Positions 37,673 through 45,940 of a stretch of DNA of 64,000 bases are shown one piece after another. How positions within the stretch are numbered: position 1 is the stretch's first letter; every line of letters begins with the position of its first letter. Position numbers and translations under genes: made by a program. Source of the stretch: Verrucomicrobiota bacterium. Lineage in GTDB: Bacteria; Verrucomicrobiota; Verrucomicrobiia; CAIQCK01. The notes beneath the pieces were generated by a model. The model was not told the DNA's origin and made no database searches. It saw only the letters and a program-made list of their open reading frames with translations. The stretch lies in assembly GCA_016222825.1 (NCBI GenBank), contig JACRQF010000013.1, forward strand, positions 62,001-126,000, written 5' to 3'.

Positions 37673-37981
37673 ATGCACAGCACAAGTTTGATGAGGTTTC
37701 TGAATGTGAACCACAGCGTTCGGCTGATGAAGGAGAACGAGCGGCGCTTTTCGCTGCCCAGAGGCCAGGTGCTGCCGAGGTTTGGCGGCGTGGTTGGGGC
37801 ATCGAAGCCTATGCTCACACACGCAGCGGTCCCAACAGGTGGCGCGAGGTTGTGCCGGGTCGAGCACGAGCCGGACATTCTGGACGACGAATACCGGTTT
37901 CCGGTGGGACACCACAGTCATGGGTTGGGTCACTGGGGCGAAGTGCTGCGGCGCGTTTTCGGCGGCGCGCCAAGAGAGTAA
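37673..37981 (+). CDS. dcw-cluster small protein of unknown function
   Basis: A 102-residue frame between mraZ and rsmH. The ATG is preceded by AGGAGGTGA (37659-37667), a near-perfect complement of the 16S rRNA tail with good spacing, which strongly supports translation. The N-terminal 35 residues are basic (MKENERRFSLPRGQVLPRFG). The rest is His/Gly-rich and acidic (DILDDEYRFPVGHHSHGLGH). No membrane span or signal is visible, and no family is recognised. Being inside the dcw operon suggests a role in division or wall synthesis, but this is only context. Confidence 0.65.
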   Translation: MHSTSLMRFLNVNHSVRLMKENERRFSLPRGQVLPRFGGVVGASKPMLTHAAVPTGGARLCRVEHEPDILDDEYRFPVGHHSHGLGHWGEVLRRVFGGAPRE

Positions 37982-38075
37982 TCGCAGGGCTGGCTTGCGG
38001 CGGGCGAGCAAGACGGCGCGCAGTTTGCAGGGCTGCGGTGGCGAAAAAACTGAACTAAAGGTGCGAGCGTGAGAA

Positions 38076-39017
38076 ATGACACCCACCACTTTCCATACGC
38101 CGGTGATGCTCGATCGGGTCATCGAGGTTTTGCGGCCGGTTCCGGGAGAAACCTTCCTCGACGGCACGGTGGGGGGGGGCGGACACGCCGGGGCTTTACT
38201 GGAACGGACCGCTCCGGACGGCCGATTGATCGGCCTGGATGTTGACGATGAATCGTTGGCGGAAGCCGGCGAACGGCTGGCGCAGTTTGGCGGGCGTGTG
38301 CGGTTAGTGCGGGCGAATTTTGGCGATATGAAGGCGGCGAGTGAGAGCGCGGGAATTGCGGCGGTGGATGGCGTGCTGCTGGACCTCGGCGGATCGTCGC
38401 ATCAATTCGACACCCCGGAGCGGGGCTTCAGTTTCCGCGAAGACGGTCCGTTGGACATGCGCCAAGACCGGCGGCTTACCCGGACGGCGGCGGACATCCT
38501 TGCGGACACGAGCGAGGAAGAGTTGACGCGGATCTTCCGGACTTATGGCGAGGAGCCACTTGCCAGACGGCTTGCGGCAACTGTTGTGCAGGAACGCGCG
38601 TGGCGGCCGATCGCGCGCACGATCCAGTTGGCTGACTTGGTGAGTCGGGTCAAGCGCGGCAGTCATCGCAGTATCCATCCGGCGACGCTGGTTTTCCAGG
38701 CGTTGCGGATCGCCGTGAACGACGAGTTGAACCAGCTCCGGCGCGGATTGGAAGCGGCTGTGGAGTTGTGCCGGCCCGGCGGTCGCATCGCGGTGATCGC
38801 GTTTCACTCGTTGGAGGACCGGATCGTGAAAGATTTCATGCGGCGGATGTCGTCGCCGTGCGTTTGTCCGCCGGGTCTGCCGGTGTGCCGGTGCGGGATG
38901 CGGCGGCGGTTGCGACTGGTGCAACGAAAGGCTTTTCGGCCAACCGAGGCGGAGGAGTCGGCAAATCCTCGTGCCCGGAGCGCGAGGTTGCGCGCGGCGG
39001 AAAAGATCGAGGAATGA
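38076..39017 (+). CDS. rsmH: 16S rRNA (cytosine1402-N4)-methyltransferase
   Basis: Methylates N4 of C1402 in 16S rRNA (formerly MraW). The 313-residue protein opens FHTPVMLDRVIEVLRPVPGE, has the SAM-binding FLDGTVGGGGHAGALLE and GLDVDDESL, then LLDLGGSSHQFDTPERGFSF and the diagnostic GGRIAVIAFHSLEDRIVKDF near the C-terminus. Length is normal. It lies 94 nt after the small gene. Confidence 0.95.
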   Translation: MTPTTFHTPVMLDRVIEVLRPVPGETFLDGTVGGGGHAGALLERTAPDGRLIGLDVDDESLAEAGERLAQFGGRVRLVRANFGDMKAASESAGIAAVDGVLLDLGGSSHQFDTPERGFSFREDGPLDMRQDRRLTRTAADILADTSEEELTRIFRTYGEEPLARRLAATVVQERAWRPIARTIQLADLVSRVKRGSHRSIHPATLVFQALRIAVNDELNQLRRGLEAAVELCRPGGRIAVIAFHSLEDRIVKDFMRRMSSPCVCPPGLPVCRCGMRRRLRLVQRKAFRPTEAEESANPRARSARLRAAEKIEE

Positions 39018-39080
39018 AAACCAAGGTCGCGCGGACGCGCGACGACCGGTGTCGAACGGCGTGACCAGGAGAATGAAACA

Positions 39081-39290
39081 ATGAACGTGGAGATTCTAAA
39101 TACAGTCCGGGGCCGGATCGCGGCTCATCTGATCTGTCTTGGTCGAAGCTTGTGGCGGGGGCGCTTCGGCTCCCTGGGTTTTTTCTGCGCGGGCATTTGG
39201 CGCGGATTGCACGAGGCACTTCAAGGAACCTGGCATTCGGGCGCGGCCGCGGTCGCTACCGGCCATCACGTCAGTGGTGTGCGGTGGTAA
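39081..39290 (+). CDS. candidate small protein between rsmH and ftsL
   Basis: A 69-residue frame with a binding site (AGGAGA, 39067-39072) eight bases before the ATG. The middle is moderately hydrophobic (GRFGSLGFFCAGIWRGLHEA), possibly an amphipathic or membrane-associated helix. No family is recognised. It fills most of the otherwise empty 300-nt gap between rsmH and ftsL. Evidence is the ribosome binding site and context only. Confidence 0.4.
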   Translation: MNVEILNTVRGRIAAHLICLGRSLWRGRFGSLGFFCAGIWRGLHEALQGTWHSGAAAVATGHHVSGVRW

Positions 39291-39318
39291 ACGGCGGGAG
39301 AACCGAGGGACAACAATC

Positions 39319-39714
39319 ATGGCTTACTGGATGCGGAACAATCGGCGGCACGAGAGCGGCGTAGTGAATCTTTGGCCGGTGATGAAGTGGATCGGCGTGG
39401 CTGCGCTGCTGGCGTCGGGCGCGATGCTAGTGGTTTGGCAGCAGACGCAAAACGCGGCGCTGGCCCGCGGCATCGAAGAGTGCCGTCTGAAGACGGAGAA
39501 GACGCGCCGCGACAACGCCCAGCTTGGGTTGCAGATCGCGCAATTGGAGAGGCCGGAGGTGCTGGAGTGGAAGAACCAAGTCTGGCGCCTCGGTTTGGTG
39601 CCGCCTGCCGAAAGCCAGATTGTCCGGGTAGGGACGAGCGATCTGCTTGCGCCGACGCCGCGGCCGGGCGCGCGCACGGTGCGCCATCCTGGCGCTGTGG
39701 CGTTGCGCCGCTGA
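39319..39714 (+). CDS. ftsL: cell division protein FtsL-like
   Basis: A 131-residue bitopic protein with a short cytoplasmic part, one membrane span (about 21-40, MKWIGVAALLASGAMLVVW) and a periplasmic coiled coil (about 45-90, ECRLKTEKTRRDNAQLGLQI), as in FtsL/FtsB divisome linkers. Sequence identity in this family is always low, so the call rests on topology and position directly before ftsI. The start ATG at 39319 follows GAGGGA. The tail after residue 95 is Pro/Arg-rich and probably flexible. Confidence 0.78.
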   Translation: MAYWMRNNRRHESGVVNLWPVMKWIGVAALLASGAMLVVWQQTQNAALARGIEECRLKTEKTRRDNAQLGLQIAQLERPEVLEWKNQVWRLGLVPPAESQIVRVGTSDLLAPTPRPGARTVRHPGAVALRR

Positions 39715-39726
39715 CCGAACGCCGCC

Positions 39727-41904
39727 ATGACTCACGAACGAAATCGCTGGCAAGGCTGGATAGCGGGCATCGTCCTGCTTGTGGGCTTCCTGCCTGTCGG
39801 CAACCGGCTTGTTGAGTGGCAGGTGTTCCAGCGTGAGGAGTTGGCGCCGAAGGCGGTCTGCGGACGTCCGAAAGAACATATCCTGGAGGGTTATCGCGGC
39901 AACATCCTCGACGCGAACGGCGATATTTTGGTGACGACCGTGCTCAAGAAAAAGGTGGTTGCTGATGCGGCCTTGTTGAGCAGTCTCGACCTGCCGGCAA
40001 ACGTGGCCCCGATGATTGTGCGGAAGACCGCCGAGGTGCTGGGATTGCCGGAGCGTCACGTCTGGGACCGGCTGGGCCGCCACAGCCAGTATGTCGTTAT
40101 CGAGCACAAGGTAGCGGAGCCGGTGTTCAACCGGCTGACCAACGAGATCGCCCGGCTGGACTTCGGCGTGGACCCGAAGCAACTCAAGTCCAAACAGCGT
40201 ATCGCGTTGAAGCAGGCGCGGCAAATGGCGATCTATGCCGACGAGAAAGACGAGGCGGACCGTTCCTATGCCGACGAACGCTGCGGCCAGGTGCTCGGCT
40301 ACGTGGACAACAACCACAAAGGCGTGGCGGGCATCGAGCTTCAGTTCGACGGCTTGCTGCGGGCCTACGATGGCGTCCGCACGACCGAGCGGAACGCGTT
40401 TGGCGAGGCGCTGCACATTTACACGAAGGACGAGGTTTTGCCGCACGACGGGATGGATGTGCAATTGACGATTGTCCGGCAGGTCCAGCGGGTGCTGGAA
40501 GATGAATTGAAGAGGGCCTTCGTCGAGCGCCAGCCCGACAATGCGGTGGGCATCGTCATGCGCCCGCGCACCGGTGAGATACTCGCGATGGCCGCCTGGC
40601 CGACGTTCAACCCGCTCGAGCCGGGCAAGCGGCTCCCCGGCGAGACGGACATGGCGGCAATGGACCGGTTGCGCAACCGCTGCATCATTGACATGGCCGA
40701 GCCGGGTTCGACGTTCAAGATCGTGACCGTGGCCGGGGCGCTCGACAGAGGCGTGGTGACGCTGAACGACGTGTTCGACTGTCACATGCCGTGGTTCTTC
40801 TGCGGCATCCCGCTGCGTGATTCGCATCCCTACGGCAACCTGACGGTGAAGGAGATCATCACCAAGTCGAGCAACATCGGCGCGGGCAAGATCGCGGCGA
40901 TGAAGCTGGGGCAGGAACAACTCTACCGTTACATGAAAGCGTTTGGTTTTGGCGAACGCACAGGCGTTCAGTTGCCGGGCGAAGCGGCGGGCATTGTGCA
41001 TTCGACGAAAGACTGGTCGCCCATCAGCATTGCCCACATCCCGATGGGCCATGAAGTGGCGGTGACGCCGCTGCAGATGGCGACCGCGATGAGCGCCATC
41101 GCCAACGGTGGCGTTCGGATGAAGCCGATGATTGTCAGTTGCGTCCGCGACCGTTCCGGTCAGGTGGTCGGCCGTTTCAATCCCAAGCCGGTCTGCCAGG
41201 TCATCCGCAAACAGACGGCGGACCTCATGGTGGAGGCGCTGACGACCGTGACGGAAAAAGGCGGCACCGGCACCAAAGGCGCTGTGCGCGGGTTCGACGT
41301 GGCGGGCAAGACGGGCACTGCGCAGAAGATTGAGGGCAGCGGATCTTATGAGTTCCAGCCACTTGAATTCACCGGGCAATTCACGACACGCGCCCTGCTG
41401 GACACTCTCGCGGCCGACGGCTTCACAATCCAGAAAACGTCGTTGGAAATCGAATCGCTCAATCTGTTGTTGAAAGGCAGCAGCGTGCATCAACGGTTTG
41501 CGGGCATGGCCTTGCCTAAGACTGCGGTGTCGCTGATGCGGAATGTATCGAAGCTGAAGCCGCGTGAGCTTGTCAAACTGAACCGGGTCATTCTTGAGAC
41601 GGCATATCCGCACAAGTGCCCGAAGCACCAGGACGGGCATTATGTGCAGAAGTATTACTCGTCGTTCGTCGGTTTCTTCCCGGCGCGACAGCCAGAGGTC
41701 TGCATTTTGATTTCTTTGGACAACCCGCACGATCCGGGCGGCGAATACTACGGTGGCGCGGTGGCGGCGCCGGTGTTTCAAGCCGTCGCGGAGCGGGTGG
41801 CGAAGACTTTGGGTATCCGGCCAGATCGTCCCGAGGAAGAGATTGTGACACAAACGGGCAAATCCAAAGGCCGTTTGAACACAGCACAGCATCATGCAAA
41901 TTAA
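39727..41904 (+). CDS. ftsI: septal peptidoglycan transpeptidase (PBP2b/3 type) with large insertion
   Basis: Class B penicillin-binding protein that crosslinks septal peptidoglycan with FtsW. A single N-terminal membrane span (about 10-30) is followed by the PBP dimerisation domain and the transpeptidase domain with active-site STFK (Ser328, Lys331), SSN (381-383) and KTG (528-530). At 725 residues it is longer than usual. About 100 extra residues lie between KTGTAQ and the conserved YSSFVGFFP (about 537-637), where relatives have 10-20. The insert is charged and helical-looking and replaces the beta3-beta4 turn. Overlaps murE by 11 nt. Confidence 0.93.
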   Translation: MTHERNRWQGWIAGIVLLVGFLPVGNRLVEWQVFQREELAPKAVCGRPKEHILEGYRGNILDANGDILVTTVLKKKVVADAALLSSLDLPANVAPMIVRKTAEVLGLPERHVWDRLGRHSQYVVIEHKVAEPVFNRLTNEIARLDFGVDPKQLKSKQRIALKQARQMAIYADEKDEADRSYADERCGQVLGYVDNNHKGVAGIELQFDGLLRAYDGVRTTERNAFGEALHIYTKDEVLPHDGMDVQLTIVRQVQRVLEDELKRAFVERQPDNAVGIVMRPRTGEILAMAAWPTFNPLEPGKRLPGETDMAAMDRLRNRCIIDMAEPGSTFKIVTVAGALDRGVVTLNDVFDCHMPWFFCGIPLRDSHPYGNLTVKEIITKSSNIGAGKIAAMKLGQEQLYRYMKAFGFGERTGVQLPGEAAGIVHSTKDWSPISIAHIPMGHEVAVTPLQMATAMSAIANGGVRMKPMIVSCVRDRSGQVVGRFNPKPVCQVIRKQTADLMVEALTTVTEKGGTGTKGAVRGFDVAGKTGTAQKIEGSGSYEFQPLEFTGQFTTRALLDTLAADGFTIQKTSLEIESLNLLLKGSSVHQRFAGMALPKTAVSLMRNVSKLKPRELVKLNRVILETAYPHKCPKHQDGHYVQKYYSSFVGFFPARQPEVCILISLDNPHDPGGEYYGGAVAAPVFQAVAERVAKTLGIRPDRPEEEIVTQTGKSKGRLNTAQHHAN

Positions 41905-43414
41905 AAAACTTATTGAGGTTTTGAGCGGCGCCGAAGTGGACGGGCCGGTTGATCGGGATATTCTTGCGATTCACTACGACTCGCGGCGCGTAACGCCGGA
42001 GAGTCTGTTCGTGGCGTTGCCGGGACTGAAAACGGACGGGCACAAGTTCATCGAGCACGCTGTCAAGCGCGGCGCGGCGGCCATCATCGTGGAGCAGCCG
42101 GTCAGTTCCATCAAGCGCGCCACGGTCATCCGTGTGCCCGATGCGCGCGAGGCGATGGCGCGGCTGGCGGCGCAGTTTTACGGGCACGCGTATCGGAAAA
42201 TAAAGGTAATCGGCATCACCGGCACCAACGGCAAGACGACGACCGCGTTCATGATCCAGCGCATCCTGAAGGAAACCGGCATCAAGACCGGCCTCATCGG
42301 CACTGTGCGTTACGAGATCGGCGAGCGGGTCATTCCGGCGGCGCGCACGACACCGGAGGCGGTGGAGTTGCACGAGATGATGGCGCAGATGGTGCGGCAG
42401 AACTGCGGCGCGGTGGTGATGGAGGTCAGCAGCCACTCGCTCGACCAGAAGCGCGTGCTGGGGATTGACTTTGACGTGGCGGTGTTCACCAACCTGACTC
42501 AGGACCACCTCGACTATCACAAGACGATGGACGGCTACTTCGAGGCGAAGAGCATCCTTTTCAAGTCGCTCTCCACCAACGGCAAGATTGGCATCGCGGT
42601 CATCAATGTGGACGATCCTCGCGGCCGCGAACTGGTGGCGATGCCGCTGAAGGCGGCCAAGCTCACCTTTGGCATCGAAAACGAGGCGATGGTGCGCGGA
42701 AAAACACTGGCGGTGAACTGCGTCGGTCTGAAGTTTGATGTCTCCACGCCGAAGGGCGACGACCGGATTTCGCTGCCGCTGTTCGGCCGCTACAACGTCT
42801 CCAACGCGCTCGGCGCGCTGGGCGCGTGCATGGCGTTGGGCGTAAGGCTGCCGACGATGGCGCGTGCGCTGAAGGCGTTGCCGCCGGTGCCGGGCCGGTT
42901 GGAGCGGGTGGATTGCGGCCAGCCGTTCCAGGTGTTCGTGGACTACGCGCATACCGACGACGCGCTGAAGAACATGCTGGGAACGTTGCGCGAATCCACT
43001 GCGAAACGGCTGTTGGTGTGTTTCGGTTGCGGCGGCAACCGCGACACGCGCAAACGGGCGCTCATGGGCCGTGTCGCGGCGGAACTGGCGGACTTCAGCG
43101 TGCTGACCTCCGACAACCCGCGCAAGGAAGAGCCGCGAGCGATCATCTCGCAGATCGAGGAAGGTTTTCCGCGCGGTGGAGAGGCGGCGAAATACGAGGT
43201 CGTCGAGGACCGGCGCGAGGCCATCAATCGAGTGCTGGCGATGGCGGAGGCGGGCGATGTCGTGGTGATCGCCGGCAAGGGCCATGAGACCTACCAGGAA
43301 TTTGCGGACACTGTCATTTCGTTTGACGACCGGGAAATCGCGCGGGAGTATCTGACACAATGCTGGAAAAACCGACCCTCGAATTCGCCGCCCGCGCCTG
43401 CGGAGGGCAACTGA
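41894..43414 (+). CDS. murE: UDP-MurNAc-L-Ala-D-Glu:meso-diaminopimelate ligase
   Basis: Adds the third stem-peptide residue in the cytoplasm using ATP. The 506-residue Mur ligase has the ATP loop GITGTNGKTTTAFMI near residue 115, VMEVSSHSLDQKRV, and NLTQDHLDYHKTMDGYF. SDNPRKEEP near 407-410 contains the DNPR motif that marks diaminopimelate rather than lysine specificity, so the wall is probably DAP-type. Start inside the 3' end of ftsI and end 55 nt inside murF. Confidence 0.95.
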   Translation: MQIKKLIEVLSGAEVDGPVDRDILAIHYDSRRVTPESLFVALPGLKTDGHKFIEHAVKRGAAAIIVEQPVSSIKRATVIRVPDAREAMARLAAQFYGHAYRKIKVIGITGTNGKTTTAFMIQRILKETGIKTGLIGTVRYEIGERVIPAARTTPEAVELHEMMAQMVRQNCGAVVMEVSSHSLDQKRVLGIDFDVAVFTNLTQDHLDYHKTMDGYFEAKSILFKSLSTNGKIGIAVINVDDPRGRELVAMPLKAAKLTFGIENEAMVRGKTLAVNCVGLKFDVSTPKGDDRISLPLFGRYNVSNALGALGACMALGVRLPTMARALKALPPVPGRLERVDCGQPFQVFVDYAHTDDALKNMLGTLRESTAKRLLVCFGCGGNRDTRKRALMGRVAAELADFSVLTSDNPRKEEPRAIISQIEEGFPRGGEAAKYEVVEDRREAINRVLAMAEAGDVVVIAGKGHETYQEFADTVISFDDREIAREYLTQCWKNRPSNSPPAPAEGN

Positions 43415-44811
43415 AAGGCACCATGGTTGAGACACTCTTCCAAGGCGTTTCGAGCGACTCGCGCGGGATCAAGTCTGGCGAAATTTTTGTGGCGTTGCGC
43501 GGTGACCAGTTTGACGGTCACGATTACCTCAGGCAGGTGGCCGAGCGCGGCGCGGCAGCGGCCATCGTTTCAGACGCGAGTCGGGTGCCGGAGTCGCTTG
43601 GACTGCCGGTCATCGAAGTGGGCGACACGCTGCGGGCCTTGCAGCAGTTCGCGGCCAACTACCGGCAGGCGATGTTGCTGCGCACGGTGGCCGTCACCGG
43701 CTCCAACGGCAAGACCAGCACCAAGGACATGCTGGCGACGCTGCTCGCGGAACGCTTCTCCACGATCAAGACGGAAGGCAATCTCAACAACCACATCGGT
43801 GTGCCGCTGAGCCTGCTGCAAATCCGGCGGTCGCACGAAGTCGGCGTCTTTGAGATGGGCATGAACCATCCGGGCGAGCTTGCGCCGCTGGCGGAGATGG
43901 TCGCGCCGTCGGTGTCCATCATTACCAACGTCGGCCCCGCGCACCTCGAAGGCATGGGTGACGAGCAGGCTGTGGCGCGCGAGAAAGCCGCCGCCATCCT
44001 TGCGCTCCCGCCCGATGGCGTCGCGGTGCTCAACGCCGACAATCGCTGGACATCATTCCTGCGCCGGCGGGCCGTGTCGCGCGTGGTCACGGCGGGATTC
44101 GCGCCGGGCGCCAACGTGCGCGCCGAAAACGTCCAGCGTTCGGCGGACGGCGTGGAGTTCGATTTGATTTTGCCGCCGCTGGATGCGCCGAACTGGCCGC
44201 GCGTGGTTCCGCCGCGCGGGCCGGTGAACGAGACGCCGTCACCCGTCCGCGTCAAGCTGGCGGCGATTGGCGACCACTGGATTTCCAACGCGCTGCTGGC
44301 CGCCGCCGCCGCGCGTGTGTTTGGGCTGACGACCGATGAGATTGCCATTGGTTTCACGAAGATCGCGCTGCCGGCGATGCGAATGCAGTCGTGCGAGGTG
44401 GAAGGCGTCCGTTGGATCAACGACGCCTATAACGCCAACCCCGACTCGATGCGCGCGGCATTGCAGGCGCTGGCGCTCTGGCCGAGCCAGGGGCGGCGCG
44501 TGGCCGTGTTGGGCGACATGCTGGAACTGGGTGCGGAGAGCGAGCGGTTGCACCGCCAGCTTGGCGCCGAGGTGGCGCGCCTGAAACTGGATTTGCTCAT
44601 TGCGGTCGGCCCGATGGCAGGATTCATCGCCGCCGAAGCCCGTGCCAACGGAATGCAGACCGGGGACATTGTGATTTGCGACGCTGTGGCTCAAGCAGCG
44701 ACAGCACTGCAGGCGCGCGTGCAGCAGGGCGATTGCGTGCTCGTGAAAGGTTCGCGCGGCATGAAGATGGAGCCGCTGGTTCCCCGGCCGCAGCCGGCGG
44801 GCGGGGAGTAA
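43360..44811 (+). CDS. murF: UDP-MurNAc-tripeptide:D-Ala-D-Ala ligase
   Basis: Last cytoplasmic stem-peptide ligase, adding D-Ala-D-Ala. The 483-residue protein has TVAVTGSNGKTSTKDMLATL as ATP loop, EMGMNHPGELAPLAEMV and INDAYNANPDSMRAAL, all typical of MurF. The ATG at 43360 gives the normal N-terminus LEFAARACGGQL, so its 55-nt overlap with murE seems genuine. mraY begins 1 nt after its stop. Confidence 0.95.
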   Translation: MLEKPTLEFAARACGGQLKGTMVETLFQGVSSDSRGIKSGEIFVALRGDQFDGHDYLRQVAERGAAAAIVSDASRVPESLGLPVIEVGDTLRALQQFAANYRQAMLLRTVAVTGSNGKTSTKDMLATLLAERFSTIKTEGNLNNHIGVPLSLLQIRRSHEVGVFEMGMNHPGELAPLAEMVAPSVSIITNVGPAHLEGMGDEQAVAREKAAAILALPPDGVAVLNADNRWTSFLRRRAVSRVVTAGFAPGANVRAENVQRSADGVEFDLILPPLDAPNWPRVVPPRGPVNETPSPVRVKLAAIGDHWISNALLAAAAARVFGLTTDEIAIGFTKIALPAMRMQSCEVEGVRWINDAYNANPDSMRAALQALALWPSQGRRVAVLGDMLELGAESERLHRQLGAEVARLKLDLLIAVGPMAGFIAAEARANGMQTGDIVICDAVAQAATALQARVQQGDCVLVKGSRGMKMEPLVPRPQPAGGE

Positions 44812-44812
44812 G

Positions 44813-45940
44813 ATGTTTTACTTCCTCCATTACCTGACGCGCTACAGCGAGGAGTTGGGCGTGCTGAACGTTTTCCGCTACGTCAACTTCCGCGCGATGA
44901 TGGCGGCGGTGACGGCGATGCTGCTGAGCGTCTGGATCGGGCCGCGGGTGATCGAGTTCTTGCGGCGTCAGAAGGCCGGCGAGGAGGTGGGCAGCGACCA
45001 GAGCCTGGCGAAACTGGCCGAACTTCGCAAAGGCAAGAGCGGCACGCCATCGAGCGGTGGCATCCTGATCGTCATCGCGCTGGGCGTCTCGACGCTGCTC
45101 TGGGCCAATCCCTCCGTGGGTTTCATCTGGTTGACACTGTTCTGTTTGCTCTGGCTGGCTGCGCTCGGCTGGCTGGACGATTCCTTGAAGGCGCGCAAGA
45201 AGGTTCGCCAGGGACTCGGCGGCTGGCAGAAGCTCACGGGCCAGGTTGCGCTGGGGCTTTTCGTGGGAGCATGGCTCTGGCTTGACCCAGACACGTCGAA
45301 GCAGGTGCGTGAGCTGTGGCTGCCGTTCTGGAAGAAGCCGGTGGTCGCCGACATCGGGTTGTGGGCGATTCTGTGGATTGAACTGATCATCATTGCCAGT
45401 TCCAATGCGGTGAACCTGACCGACGGAATGGATGGGCTTGCGATCGGCTGCACGATCAGCGCGGCGGCGGCGCTCGGCGTGCTGGCTTACGTGGCGGACC
45501 AGCCGAAGCTGGCGGCGTATCTGCACATCCCGCAACTGAAGAACGCCGGCGAACTGACGGTGTTCTGCGCGGCGCTCTTCGGCGCCGGCATCGGGTTTCT
45601 CTGGTTCAACTGCCATCCGGCGCAGGTGTTCATGGGCGACACCGGCTCGCTGGCCATCGGCGGCGTGCTCGGCGTTGTGGCGGTGGTGATCCAGCAGCCG
45701 TTCACGTTGATCCTCATCGGCGGCATTTTCGTCGTCGAGGCTGTGAGCGTCATCGTCCAGGTCAGCTACTTCAAGTGGACCAAAAACCGCTACGGTGAAG
45801 GCCGGCGCGTGTTTCTCATGACGCCGCTGCATCATCATTTCCAGTTGAAAGGTTGGAGCGAAACACAGGTCGTGGTGCGGTTCTGGATTCTGGCGTTGCT
45901 GTTCGCATTGGTCGGCCTCGGGACGCTTAAATTGCGATGA
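44813..45940 (+). CDS. mraY: phospho-MurNAc-pentapeptide translocase
   Basis: Inner-membrane enzyme making lipid I from UDP-MurNAc-pentapeptide and undecaprenyl phosphate. The 375-residue protein has about ten membrane spans. Family motifs are GTPSSGGILI, the aspartates in LGWLDDSLKARKK, SSNAVNLTDGMDGLAIG, AQVFMGDTGSLAIGG and the HHHFQLKGWSE loop near the C-terminus. Length and start are normal. It overlaps murD by 4 nt (ATGA). Confidence 0.96.
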   Translation: MFYFLHYLTRYSEELGVLNVFRYVNFRAMMAAVTAMLLSVWIGPRVIEFLRRQKAGEEVGSDQSLAKLAELRKGKSGTPSSGGILIVIALGVSTLLWANPSVGFIWLTLFCLLWLAALGWLDDSLKARKKVRQGLGGWQKLTGQVALGLFVGAWLWLDPDTSKQVRELWLPFWKKPVVADIGLWAILWIELIIIASSNAVNLTDGMDGLAIGCTISAAAALGVLAYVADQPKLAAYLHIPQLKNAGELTVFCAALFGAGIGFLWFNCHPAQVFMGDTGSLAIGGVLGVVAVVIQQPFTLILIGGIFVVEAVSVIVQVSYFKWTKNRYGEGRRVFLMTPLHHHFQLKGWSETQVVVRFWILALLFALVGLGTLKLR

